Shown: piece by piece, positions 1 to 12,700 of the stretch
Position numbering within the stretch: position 1 is the first letter of the stretch
Layout of the letters: the number at the start of each line of letters is the position of its first letter
Assembly (NCBI GenBank): GCA_949316235.1
Contig: OX438758.1
Location: forward strand, 1,213,772-1,277,771
Source: Oegoconia quadripuncta
Lineage: Eukaryota > Arthropoda > Insecta > Lepidoptera > Autostichidae
Direction: 5' to 3'
DNA length: 64,000 nt
Translations under genes and position numbers: made by a program
Notes under the pieces: generated by a model
Told to the model about the DNA's origin: nothing
Databases searched by the model: none
What the model saw: only the letters and a program-made list of their open reading frames with translations

Positions 1-628
1 GTCGGGCTATAATATCATCCCGATTGAATTTTAAGCTTTTGTTCTGGTCATTGACAATAGTTACATAACCAGTACCGTTTTTTAAAATATACCTACCAAC
101 CTGAATTTTATAATTCAAACGTTGACCATTTTCAATGTAAATATTTTCTGCGATCTTATCGTTCGTGCAAACCTTAATTGAAGCACTTCCATGAATGCGA
201 ACAGTATCAGTGCACTTCAAAATGATTCTGTTGGCATTCATTGAAGTCCGGGACTTAATTATCAATTGTTTATCTGTTTTGTGAACTTCAATATGTGGTT
301 GCTCTGTTGCTGTCTGGCCTATTAGAACCTGATAACTTAGGTAGTAGTCGGGCACAACTAACATGTCCACTTCAATTGTCACACCATCGATCATTATGTT
401 TACCGTACATATACCAAGCGATGCTACAATCGAATTCCCAAATCCGCGTAATGTAGGTAAATCATTGTACTTCCAATCATTAGGACTAATTAGAGTTCGT
501 GCAACTGATTCTTGTATGAGTGAACACTGACTACCAAAGTCCACATAGCCACTCAGAATATTACCGTTTACCGACACTTGTTTTTTAAACTTGCAATCCG
601 CATCATCAGTACTAGGTTGTATTAGTCA
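1..628 (-). CDS. Start of Pol of an LTR retrotransposon: retropepsin-like aspartic protease (partial)
   Basis: Reading the minus strand, an open frame runs from just after the Gag stop to the window edge without a stop. It contains GYVDFGSQCSLI about 30 codons in, a D-x-G-S active-site motif of retropepsins (here DFGS rather than the usual DTGA or DSGA), and downstream VLIGQ, which fits the second conserved strand motif of this fold. It is in the same frame as Gag and is separated from it only by one TGA at 626-628, so it has no start codon of its own. The protease would process the Gag-Pol precursor in the particle. RT, RNase H and integrase would lie beyond position 1. Family (gypsy/Metaviridae-type) is inferred from Gag-protease order only. 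Confidence 0.7.
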
Positions 629-2029
629 TAAATTCTTTGTGTCGGATTTATAGATCTCCTTATTACAGTTTGGGTCATTATGACCTATCCTAAAGCACTT
701 TTGACATTTTATTTGCGGTTTCTTGCAACTTGATGCTATGTGTCCTATCTCATTGCAATTAAAACATCTTATTACTCTATTAACATCATGCTTTTGAGGT
801 CTGCTACGTATAGAGTCTATATTTGGTCGCATTACCTTTTTAAATCTATCATTTCGCTCATGTTTTACGTTCCTAAGAAATCCTAATAACTTGTCAGGAT
901 CGTCAAATCCTGCCGCCTCTGCACCATATCGAATAGACCTATCTTCTATACCATATAAAATAGTATCGACGGCATTTTTACCAGTGATACTACAACGATT
1001 TAACGCAATCAACTTATCGTAGAAATAATCCTCTAAGTCATCGCCAAATTTAGCTCTTTTGTTAAGCATCTCTGTTAGTAAATGGCCATAATTCTCATAC
1101 GTGGGAAAAGCAGACTTTAATTTTTCCTGCCATATATCCCAAGTATGCATTACAGAGGGCTGCCCTTCGTACCAACGCTTTGCAGTGCCCATGAGCTTAG
1201 GAAGCGCATAATGCGCAGTTTGTCTACTATCCCATCCGTAAATCTTGGCGCACTCGCTCACCTTATGTAACCATATATTAATTGTCTGATTTTTAGCTTT
1301 AGGGTCGAAGTCTGGCACTACATTCACCGCCGAGAATTTGTTGTCCTTAGTGTGCGGATTCACTGATACAATAGTTTGTAAAGTTTTATTTAATGTATCA
1401 AGTAAAGCACTACTAGTAATCTGTTCGTAATTATTAGAAATGTTAGGTAGATTTGGTTGAAAATTAATTTGTTCTGATTGATTTAACATTGGTGAATGTG
1501 CTTGACAGATATTTTCATTAATAACTTCCTCGATTTGAGTAGGAACATCTACTAACTGGCTTACACTTCGTGTATCTTGTACTATATTGTTAGATACTGA
1601 GGGTATGACGTCACCACCTCGATCACGTGATTTCCTAGGGTTACGCAAATCGTAATCTTTATTAATATGAACAACATTTCGTTCATGAGACTTTCTGACC
1701 CTAGTGTCACGGGATCGGTGTCGTGACCCACTCCTTGAAAAACTTCTACCTCTAGAATAAACAGTATGCCGCGACCGACGATACTCATGTAGACGAGAGC
1801 GGCTACGTTGACGTCTCTTATTCGATGAATCTGACCTCTGCGATCTCGACGGTCTGTCTGATGTTCGAACCCTCGACTGCGCGCCTGAACGCGAGCACGC
1901 CCGCTTGGCTCGTGTGGTTGAACTTCGCGGCGAGCCTGACCGTGAGCGCCTGCCGCGCTTACGCGTACCTGGCCGCACTCTCATCACAGCCGACCGCGAC
2001 CGGCTTCGATCTCTTCCTTCTCTCGGCAT
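626..2029 (-). CDS. Gag polyprotein of LTR retrotransposon with Arg/Ser-rich N-terminus and two zinc knuckles
   Basis: The 467-codon frame starts at an ATG at 2029. Residues 1 to about 125 are extremely rich in Arg and Ser, with many RS and SR dipeptides. A capsid-like helical part follows (around residues 245-395, including WLHKVSECAKIYGWD and QTAHYALPKLMGTAKRWYEG, typical of gypsy-type Gag). The C-terminus carries two CCHC knuckles, CFNCNEIGHIASSC and CQKCFRIGHNDPNC, which bind RNA. It would build the virus-like particle. The frame ends in TGA followed immediately by CTA and the protease frame. It lies in the same orientation as the sorting-nexin gene to its right, possibly in one of that gene's introns. 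No frame break is visible in Gag. Confidence 0.85.
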   Translation of the reverse strand: MPREGRDRSRSRSAVMRVRPGTRKRGRRSRSGSPRSSTTRAKRACSRSGAQSRVRTSDRPSRSQRSDSSNKRRQRSRSRLHEYRRSRHTVYSRGRSFSRSGSRHRSRDTRVRKSHERNVVHINKDYDLRNPRKSRDRGGDVIPSVSNNIVQDTRSVSQLVDVPTQIEEVINENICQAHSPMLNQSEQINFQPNLPNISNNYEQITSSALLDTLNKTLQTIVSVNPHTKDNKFSAVNVVPDFDPKAKNQTINIWLHKVSECAKIYGWDSRQTAHYALPKLMGTAKRWYEGQPSVMHTWDIWQEKLKSAFPTYENYGHLLTEMLNKRAKFGDDLEDYFYDKLIALNRCSITGKNAVDTILYGIEDRSIRYGAEAAGFDDPDKLLGFLRNVKHERNDRFKKVMRPNIDSIRSRPQKHDVNRVIRCFNCNEIGHIASSCKKPQIKCQKCFRIGHNDPNCNKEIYKSDTKNL

Positions 2030-3100
2030 TTATTCGCTCTGTAACATTTTATTTAACATTCACTATACGAGTGTACTGTTACGCAATGAATTCACTACGC
2101 AGATTAACCTGGAAGCCTAAAACGTCCATACCGAAAGTGTTTATTAATCAAAATGATAATCTTCAAATAATTGTCGTTGATTCCGAAAATCAAAATAATT
2201 GCTTACTGTTCTTTCTTTGGGCAGTTACATAAGCACAACACAATGTCTATCTTTACACATTAACGCTTTCACGTCCACTCGCAAAATATAATAACTATAT
2301 TACCTACATAAAACGATAAATGTCTATGATTTCAGGTATCCAAACTATTTCCTTAGTTAATAATAGGCAATACAAAATGAACACTAAATGACAGAGAAAA
2401 ACATAAGTATCCAGACAAACACCCACGGCCTGTGTATAAATGTTCCTATTCATCACACAAATACCCACCTCAAGCGGCCTGGAATCCTCAACCGGTGGTG
2501 GCCTCTGGGCCCTGTCGTGTAGATGTATTGTTATGTTATAAATAAAAAAAATCGTTATTTGTACAGAAAAGGAATCAGAAAAAGATACACTAAATGTATC
2601 GGCACCTTAATAACAACTCATATCGTACGCTGAACAACATTGCACTCACCTTAAAATGTCCGTTATTTACCTGATTTTTTTTTCAAACCTGTGTTGTGTT
2701 CTAAAACGTGATTCCACTTTGTGAGCGTGATTACTCGTATCCCACTTCTGACTTGAAAGAAGTGGTCGCCAATAAAACACAGAACTTAACTTTCTCCCAG
2801 GTTATATTAGAAATTACGACGATTTACAAAAACTGTGTTACTCTTGTGACAATCTAACATTAACTGTTTTTCTCGACCTTTTTATATACAACCCACATTT
2901 TGTTTTTTTATTTTCATAAAATCGTATCAAACAACAACTGAATAATCTAACAATTGAGTCACATCAAAGATTTTTAACCGTTTTCTAAAAAAAGAGGTTA
3001 TAAAATGACTATATTTTTATTGACGTATTTTTCACGATATCTTCAACATTTTGGAAACGATTTCAATCATTCTTTTATTAAGGGTACAGCGCCAGTAACC
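2030..3100 (-). other. Probable leader/5' LTR zone of the left LTR retrotransposon; boundaries not found
   Basis: No gene is seen here. On the minus strand TGGCGACC (2764-2771) resembles the primer-binding-site start of many insect gypsy-type elements, which would put the 5' LTR to its right. I cannot find paired LTR ends because the 3' LTR is outside the window, so the LTR length is unknown. Confidence 0.3.
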
Positions 3101-3391
3101 TCATCCGCTATTGCAAGAGTCTGAAAATACTCTATTCACTAGATGTTTCCTCTGGCTTTGCTCGACGAGCAATCTAATTCTATGACCTAGGTGGGAAACT
3201 TCTTTCCTTCTTCCCACCTTTAACTCTTCATTAATTGTTTTGGAGCCCAAGGTGCAATAGAGACACGTAGGGCATCGTCTACCTTCAGTAGGCGCCGTGC
3301 AGAGTACCACTGTGGATCCTGGCTTACAGGAGTTGCAGTGGGAGGAGTGTGGAGGCATAGCAATAAGAAAAACAAAAAAAAAAACAAACAA
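3101..3391 (-). other. Short open stretch of unknown nature, probably repeat-derived
   Basis: A 96-codon minus-strand frame has a Cys-rich start (HCNSCKPG, CPTCLYC) and a basic C-terminus. I recognise no family and see no splice sites linking it to the sorting-nexin exon at 3730. It may be a relic of a repeat rather than a gene. Confidence 0.2.
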
Positions 3392-3453
3392 GAAATAATG
3401 ACAAATGTCACTAAAATTACGGTGTGTTTATTTTAATTTTGTTGTATATTTGT

Positions 3454-3459
3454 GTGTGA

Positions 3460-3511
<52 letters not shown>

Positions 3512-3530
3512 GTGTGTGTGTGTGTGTGTA
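3454..3530. repeat. (GT)n microsatellite
   Basis: About 35 near-perfect TG dinucleotides, with one TGCG interruption, followed by CGAGCGCATGCATGCA. Any reading frame across it (poly-His-Thr) is an artefact. Confidence 0.95.
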
Positions 3531-3729
3531 CGAGCGCATGCATGCATAAGGGTACGCGTCAGTAGGTAGATAATGCAAAATTATGTATACTTTTTTTTTA
3601 TGATTTACTGAATTCGCGTTTGCCCGTCGCGCGTCGCACCTGATGGAAAGTGACGATGTAGTCGAAGATGAAGCACGCGATCCCAGTAAATACAAACCTG
3701 ATATAATTATAAGTATATTTATTAGTCAC

Positions 3730-6700
3730 CTGGGAATCGTCACTAAGGCCGGTGAACCGAAGACCCTTCTTCAGACCCGCTATCCCGAAGTCCAAGAGAC
3801 CTTCCATCATTCCAGCCGCTTCATCCTGAACGTTACGAAACAGAATAAGATTTTGAAATAAATTAATAAATAAATATCTTTGCACATACACACAGCGCCA
3901 TCTGGGTCCACAGTAAGCATCTAAGCTTGTGTTATGGATACCAGATGGTTGATAAACTACACAAATACATATTTTTTTTGTAAATAAATACATGTATAAA
4001 TGAAAAACATCCATAACTCGGGAACACATGTCTGTATTCATCATACAAACATATGCCCCTAGCGGGATTCGAACCCGCGACCTTTTAGTATAGAACCACT
4101 ACACCAAACAGGTCGTCAAACAACACACCGACGCGACGCGTTCTATATCTAGTGTTGTAAGAGACTTGATTCGTTAGATTAGGACTCAATTACTCAAAAA
4201 CATCGCGCTCAGTGAATTTCTGAGTGTGGTTAGTTTTTTTATGAATTTGAGTCTTTTGGAGTCGCGTGTCGAGCTTGAGTCAAGTATTGTTTTACCTACG
4301 TCAACAATGAAACTATTACATGTGTTGAAATAACAGATTGGTAATTCATAATTTTCATAGTTTTTTACTTTAAATGAAATACAACAATTTACACGACGAG
4401 AACAACTTAGCGCGACTCGAGTGAGAACGAGTCACGGGCACGATATAACTCATGTGGCACGTATATATCTCCCTTGAGATAGCCGATGCGACCTCGGACC
4501 AATCATGTGACCCAAGTTTTGTGACTGATTCCCTTTAAAGCAAACACCAACGTCGGCCTTCAGCACGATCAATAATAGAGTTGCGAGCATTTGGAATCAG
4601 CTTCCTCAAGAGGTTGTTGATGCCCCCTCCGTGAACAGTTTTAAAAATAGACTTGAGTAAACGTGTTGATTAATAAACCTAACTTGAGACCTGAAAAGCA
4701 CGTGCATACTCAAGCAGTACTCACTTGAGAGGTGCGCGTATTAATAAACGAAACTCAAAACTGTCATTCATTCGTCGCTGAGGCGAATACTTGAGAAGTG
4801 ATCTCAGCTAAGTAGACCTCAAGATTGGTTTATAAAATAGCACGGAGCTTGAGATAGCGTCAACTGCTTAAGATGCATCTCGGGTGATACAGCCTCAAGA
4901 CTTGTATTGAGATTGGTTTATTAATAAGGGCCTAAGGCCCGTATTTCAGAATGTTGCTGAAGGGGAGATCTACGCTTGTTCATATATACAGGGTGAAATT
5001 TAATTCGTGTAATTCCTGTTTACTGGTGACTCTATTCCTGATTACGAATTACTTTCCACTAGGAACCATATTTTTTTTCAATTCCCCACACAAAGAAGAC
5101 CATTCTGAAACCACCTGAATGGAAGTCCCACGATTTTCGGCTGAATTCGGCTATGGTTTCTAGTGGAAAATTGTTTGTAATCAGAATGGAGTCACCAGCC
5201 GAAAATTGTTGGACTTCCGTACTAAAGGTGTGGTTTCAGAATAGTTTACTTTGTATGGGGTAATCAAAAATTTTTTGATCGAATTCGACTATGGTTCTTT
5301 GGGGAAAGTTGCTCGTAATTAGGAGCGGCGTCACCAGTTAACGGAAATTACACGAATTCAAATTCATCCTGAACAAAGAGGTGCCGCTACAGGTACAAGT
5401 TACATAAAGCTGTCCCTTTTTAACTGTCCTCAAGCGGAGATCTCTGCTAGAGTAACATTCTGTAATACGGGCCTAAACTTCTAGGAGATTCCAGTTAATT
5501 TTACAGCTCGAGTGGTTGCTCCGAAAATACGAGCTCGACTCAAGTTCCAAAAGACTCGAGGGCTTGAGTCTTTTACAACACTACTTGGTTGCCGCTCTAC
5601 AGACTCGCGCGACCTGCACGAGATCGTGCAACATTAATAAAAAAAAAACAATGAAAAAGTTGCTCTTATTCACATAAAATGTACTGCGATCCCGTATAGC
5701 GTCGCGCGAATAAACGGCCGTGAAAAATTGTGGATTTAAATCACATCAGCAGTGGTAGCATGACAACTTGCGACATAGTTTACCACACATTTTATAGCAG
5801 TCATCTGTCAAAATGAGCGACATACCAGTCGTACAGCAGCATTTTGACAGATGCGCGTGATATAACGTGTGATAAACGTATATCGCGTGTGGTCATACTA
5901 CCCGTGCAGGTCAAAACCTGGCTGGGTTCACATCAAACGTATAGTAGTGAGCGAGCAGACTCACTCTGAGCCCCAGAATTTAAGTCAAACTATTTTTCCT
6001 TTATAATTAGAGGAATGCATGGGAAAGTACATTGTCTGTTGTTTTATTGTTGATTAATAATGTACCAATGCTCGCTCACATTCGTCAGTTATGTTTGGTG
6101 TGAACGAAGCCTCAGACATACCTACAATTCAGCGCAACGAGGCGCCGGACAGTCCAGAACCCTTCTTGTCAAACTTCAATAGTAATGAACTTCATCGTCA
6201 ACTGTCAAATTCGATCAGTAATAGGCTTTTATCTGGCAAGTCCTTCGTAGTAGAGCTTCAACTGTCAATTCGACTATCTATAGGGCTATACCTGTCCAGT
6301 TTGACCAATGGTAGGTCTTTAACTGTCACGTTCAAGCAATAGTAGGGCTTTAACTGTGAAAGTTCGATTAATATTAGGCCTTTAACTGTCAAGTTTGGTC
6401 AATAATAGAGCTTTAACTGTCAAGTCCGACTAATGGTAAAGGACCTGCAATAAAGCTCATATCATTGAAGTAAGACATTAGCTCCCGGGCCGGTATTAAC
6501 AATGATATAGGAAAGTTCCCGAAGGTATTCGGTCTGTGACATTCTAATTCCTTATCTTAAGTCAAGTTTCATATGTATATTCGAAAGAGTTATTCCCGAG
6601 TCATGAATGTTTATACAGGTTAAAATAGAATTCATGTAATTCCCATTAACTGGGTAAGCCGCACTTGATTACGAACAACTTCCCTCAAGAAATCATAGTC

Positions 6701-9700
6701 GAAGTCAAAAACCACTACTTAGGTCTCTGACTTTTTTCTTTACGTTAACTCCCGCCTCGTGAACATTAGTTGACTATCTATAAGTGTTTCTAGTGATTGT
6801 GTTTTATACTATATTATTAAGTATTTATATATATTTATTTTATATCGCTACTATTGCTATCATCAAAAATTATTGTAAATTATTTTGCGCAATAAAGAGT
6901 ATTTGTATTGTATTGTATTGTCGAAATTCGATCAAAAAATTTTTGATTACACAAAGTACCTACCAATCTGGAACCACCTTTGATATGGAAGTCCAACAAT
7001 TATCGGCTGGTGACTCCACTCCATGTTACGAACAGCTTTCCACTAGGAGCCATATCTAAATTCAGTCGAAAATTATTGAATTTCCATACTAAAAGTGGTT
7101 TCAAATAGGTAATCAACTTTTTTTGATCGAATTCGACTATGTTATTCGTAATCAGAAGTGGAGTAACCGAATTACACGAATTAAATTGCACCCTGTATAA
7201 ATATTTCTGTAATTTTATCTGTTATCTAATACATCAAAGTACAAGCTTAGTTTAGGACTAGCTAATTGATGTTAAGTAAGTATTCAACATATTTCATTAA
7301 TTTCTAAAAAAAACTTCGATTAGACCCGAGATCGCCCGGAAACTTTCCAATATCGAATCGGTTTACCATATCAAACCATTATGAATAGCTCAGAAACGTG
7401 CACTTTGGCAGTAACTGATTGTTCATAGCTGGCTGTCAATTGGGTAATAGTTTATGATTTAGGTAAGTATATACCACCACCAATCAGAAATTCTGTTTCA
7501 ATTCCTTCCTTTAAACGTAAATATAAAATGCACCTATTAATTTCACAAAAATGTAAGGTATAATTTAAGAACTGTGCCAAGTTGTATAACATGTATCGAA
7601 GCAAAATCTAAGTTTTTCACTTGAGAATAGTGTTACTTACGTAGCTGATTGTTGTATTAGCATTGCGCCTCTTTTATAAGCGGGTAATGTATATGGTTGT
7701 GCTCTCTTTTCTTGACATGCTTGTAACAAATTCTCCTTTCGTAAATCCAATGAAATGCCATTGTACCACTTTATTAGCCAATTTTGCGAACACTTTTATG
7801 GTTGCGTACTAGTATTTGTACTGTGCGGTGTTGTACTCTCCAGTCTCCATCCTCCGGTGTCCACAGAATACCAGTGTCGCGTCACTGGGCTCCGGTGTCG
7901 CGACATTATGCTGAGCGGATGCCTTTTTGGCACCACCATTTCATGTATTTTAATTTAAGTACTTAATTTTAAGTTAAACAGTAATGGTGCCAAATAAAAA
8001 CTTTTTCTTTCTTTCTTTCTTTCAAGTAAAGATTTCATAATAGACACTGCAGGCAACAACGTTTGTAGACATTTTGACATGCAACCGACACAGTACTATC
8101 GAAGACCTACATAACTACCACATGCCAACGAACATTCAGGTCATGCAGCGCCAATACAACAGTAAACTTGAAGTCACTAATTAAATATAAATCAATTTGT
8201 TTTTCAAACAATAAGTCTGTTGTGAAGTGAATACTCGCACATAAAAATGGAATTTCAAAATAATTTCCACTAAAATAATTGTGTTCCGAAATCATAATCA
8301 GCGGCTACTACTTCACTTCTGGATAGATGCCTCTCTCAAGACAAGTCACCAAGCCCGATTTTCGGCATTACGCAACTGACGATCGTTGTTGCTCCCATCC
8401 AGGAATAAAAAATTGAATTCCTAAAATGATCTAGGAGGTTGTCCCACACTATGTGCCTATCGCGGTCTCCATTCTAGAACTCGCTTTCAGATGCCGTCAA
8501 CAAATGACAGTCATATAAAAATCAAAATTCCTAACATACCTAACATAACATATGTATAATTTTGACATTTTCATTTGGCTTATTTCAATTCCATAGACAT
8601 ATTTTATTCATATTTAGACATATTAACATAACGATTCGTATATCACTGAGGTTTTGATTTGGTTTCATTGATATTTATATAATAATTTCATAATTAATAA
8701 TGCATTAGTACGAATTTTATTGTAATTTAATTAAAACATTACCCATTCAATGTTAAAGTAACCGTTGTCAGTAACATAATAAGAATCTTTAATTGGCATA
8801 AGTTTGGTATTAGTTTTCTGAATAAGAATTTGTAATAATGCTGTTGATTCTATGTAAATAAATAAAATAAATAAATAAATCACATTTCATAATTATGAAG
8901 TTACATCAATTGATCAACGATACCATTTCAAAGACTGATAAATCTTAGGACTCGGGTTAAATTACGTGTACTCCAAAGTAATAGGGACTTTCTTTGCATT
9001 AGTATTCAATTTATGGATTTAAAATAAAAAAAATAAAATATACTTGGACATAATACAGACAGCGCCATCTAGTTCCACACTAAGCAACTAGGCTTGTGTT
9101 GTGGATACCAGATGGTTGATACACTAAACAAATACAATTTTTTTTGTAAATAAATACATATATAAATGAAAAACATCCATAACTCGGGTACACATGTCCG
9201 TATTCATCATACAAACATATGCCCCTAGCGGGATTCGAACCCGCAACCTTTTGGTACAGCAGCAGAGTTTCTAACCACTACACCAATCAGGTCGTCAAAT
9301 TATGACATCAGGTTGACATATTAATTCTAAAATCCAAGATAACGAAAATATCAATTCAATAACATATACAGGGTGAATTTGAATTCGTGTAATTCCCATT
9401 AAATGATGACGCCACTCTTGATTACGAATAACTTTCCCCAAAGAACCTCAGTCGAAATCGATCAAAAAATTTTCGATTACACATACAAAGTAAACAATTC
9501 TGAAACCAATTTTAGTATGGAAGTACAACAATGGTGTCGATTCGGATGTACACCAACTAAACTAAAACCAGTTTTGGAGTGGTGCCGTCACATCGTACTG
9601 TTCCAGGGAGAAAGAGACAGTACTACTTTAAAACTCGCTGCGCTCGGGCGCCAAAAACCTCGTATGCAATTGATGTCATACAGCCCTTGGTTAACAATCT

Positions 9701-12700
9701 ACTAGTAATTGCCTCCTGAAACATTTAAGGTAATCGGGACAGTGTTCGATCAGTGACAGACCACTACCTCGTTCTATTAAATCCCTAGTGTTATTCTGAT
9801 ATCCTTATCGCCTTTAGTAGCTTGACATGATTTCGCGCCCGCGTACCCTGTTAGTAAAAAACTAAATAAAACAAAAGAAATTGAATTACAATAAGAAGTC
9901 TCCATTAATTCCGAACAGATGTAAATTAATGAGTCCGAAAATTTTACGGCCTTTTACGTCTTCTGCTTACTACATGACTATGGTTCAACTCGTAACTGTG
10001 GTAGCATGCATATTGTGTATTAACACCAACACCAAACTATGAAACACTTGAATAATACGTTAAATCGTGCTTTGAAGGACTTAAGCCACAACAGCATTAA
10101 CAATAACAGAAGACGGACATCTATTAACAGTATTATGCAATTCGAACCTCGGCTAAAACCCTTTCGGTATTGTGGCGAACGACCACCGACCTAATAAATC
10201 CAAAGCATGTTAATGATGATCATCAAAATGTCTGGACCAAACGAGATATATAGTATTCAGACATTCTGACGTCAGGATATCTGTGTCATTTTTATTTTTC
10301 ATAGCTCTATTCCTTCGTTAAGATTTAGTACGAAATTTCTACCTAATGATGAGTTATTTTCAACCCTTTTAGTGATAGAAAAAACAAATTAAGTTACTGT
10401 GCTTGAAAATTTTCAAAAGAGAAACTCTAAATTAACGTATTTAAACGTAACGTAAAAAAGAAATATTATGAAATAAACTATCATTACATCAGCCACGGAG
10501 CTTTCAGTGATGAATATAGGCCTGCGCCAAGATTGTCCAGAGTCACAAATAAATAATAATATTTCATCATCATCAGCTTGCAGCTGCCCAATGCTGGACA
10601 TAGGCATACCTTATGCCACCACAATCGGTTTCCCACCTTCCTCATTCAAACCACTACCAGTTTACCTTCTTGGTCGTCGCTTCATCTGGTGGGAGGGCGA
10701 GTACGTGGTCTCAACGACTATTGGCTCTGCGACTGCCCATTGCCACCTCAGGTTGCTAATTCTTTGGGATAGCTATATCAACAACATTCGTTCGTCCTCA
10801 AATATTCTCATTCAGGTTTTGAGGGTAGGTAGTAACTATTTAGTCATCTATGGTGAAAATAACTATGGTTTCTAGACGAAATAAATTATAGTTACATGCC
10901 AGTCTCTGTCCATTTTGTGAACGAAATTAAAAAGGGATGAGACTAACATAAATTTAATTTTAAACATATGTCACGGAAAATGGTGACTAGACTTTAGTGT
11001 TTTAATGGCCTTTGTCAAAGTCAAAGTCAAAAATGCTTTATTTTGTAGGTACACAGAGTACACTTAAAATAGTCAATTTTACATTTTTTAAGCTACTGCT
11101 TGTTCAAAATGCAATTTTCCCCTGAGAAGAACAAGCAAGAAACTCGAAGGGTTGCTCTTGCATGTTAAGATACCTGATTTATTTGTAAGCAAGTATTTAA
11201 ATTCTATACCAAGTTTAATTTAATATCCCACGACTGCACCGAAGCTGAAAAAGAAAGAAAGCAGACAGAGCGTGCAAATAGACTAACATTGGAATTGCGG
11301 GGAAGGTCTATATGACTGGGGACCTGTAGATCGCCTATCTTGGTCTTCGCTTGGTGCACAGTGGTCTGCAGGTCTTTGAGCAGTGCGTCTGCCGGCTTCG
11401 GACTGTGTTCCTTTTTCACTGGGCTCCGTTCTTTTGGACTTACGTCAGTCAGGTCCATGTCTATGCCATCTTCGTCTCCTGGTAGTTAAAATTAATTTAT
11501 ATTATAATTTTCTTACAAAAAAAACCTTTCATTTTGCAATTTAAATATGACTTCATGGATGACGTCTCGCACTGTTTGGTGTTTTGACGACCTGTTTGGT
11601 GTAATGGTTAGCAACTCTGACCACTATACCAAAAGGTTGCGGGTTCGAATCCCGCTAGGGGCATATGTTTGTGTGATGAATACGGACATGTGTCCCTGAG
11701 TTATGGATGTTTTCATTTATAATAAGTATTTATTTACAAAAAAAATGTATTTATGTATTATATCAACCATCTGGTATCCACAACACAAGCATATAGTTGC
11801 TTACTGTGGAACTAGATGGCGCTGTGTGTATGTCTAAGGATATTTATTTATTATTATTTATTTATTACTGTTTACCGATAAGCGCTCACAGTGCTCACAC
11901 TACTCATAGGTAGTCATAATTCGGACCACAAGGTGAATATCACAACAAATCAGTCTTCACTTGCATCTTCACTTGATTCTTCACTTTGAAGAATCGAGTC
12001 ACATTTTAAGAAAGTAAAAGTGAATAGTTCACTTTAAAAAAGAAAGTGGGGCCCCTATAATCATCCTATCGTCATTTCTTCCAAAATTGACGTCATTACT
12101 AGTTTGACAAATTATTTAAGTATTGTGTTTATTATCAATACATAGTATATAACAAAGTCGCTTTCGCTGTCTGTCCCTATGTATGCTTAGATCTTTAAAA
12201 CTACGCAACGGATTTTGATGCGGTTTTTTTAAATAGATAGACTGATTCTTAAAGAAGGTTTATATGTATAATACATGTAAGTACCACGGGTGAAGCCGGG
12301 GCGGGCAGCTAGTATTTTACTAGGTGTGCTGGAAGAAATTTCTTTTTAGAAATAATCTTTTTGTATGTGAAAATAAATAAGAATGACGTCAAAACACCCC
12401 CCCCCCCCCATCTATCATTTACCGTCATCCGCAGACCAACCCCCCCCCCCTAATTTAGAATGACGTAATATATGGACGGCCCCTAAGGGAATCTGGTACC
12501 GATCAATTCAGAGCCACCCCCCTCATACACACTGGTTTGCCGATCATGATTGCATTGTGAATAGAAATTATTTAGCTCTATTTTAGCTCATAGGCTTAGG
12601 TCTGGACACATGCCACTAAACAAGTTTGGCTATCTCATGAAAAAGAACAGCTCTCCTAACTGTGAGATGTGTGGTATTGTAGAGGATGTGCACCATATAT

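Larger units (their letters stand above)
4152..5585. repeat. Larger foldback-like block with nested MITE
   Basis: The ends TAGTGTTGTAAGAGACTTGA (left) and, reversed on the right, TAGTGTTGTAAAAGACTCAA form imperfect terminal inverted repeats. Inside are GAGTC/CTTGAG-rich sequence, a non-LTR RT tail fragment (4570-4660) and a nested foldback element (4989-5371). No target duplication is clear. Confidence 0.5.

Noticed and set aside
1825..2232. Plus-strand 135-codon open frame
   Set aside because: It is antisense to the Arg/Ser-rich Gag start; the codon bias of that region keeps several frames open. No family resemblance.
3417..3695. Minus-strand frame with a long His-Thr repeat
   Set aside because: It is the (GT)n microsatellite read as protein.
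3620..3700. Possible sixth sorting-nexin exon after 3730 (TATATCAG acceptor, CATCAG|GTGCG donor)
   Set aside because: In the required phase 0 it reads a basic, unfamiliar peptide; the attractive hydrophobic reading needs a different phase.
6784..7059. Plus-strand frame of 91 codons with a hydrophobic start
   Set aside because: It spans an insert and a MITE arm; AT-rich chance ORF.
11600..11670. A tRNA gene
   Set aside because: A and B boxes are present but the sequence does not form a cloverleaf with acceptor stem, and it recurs as the head of a dispersed repeat: a SINE.
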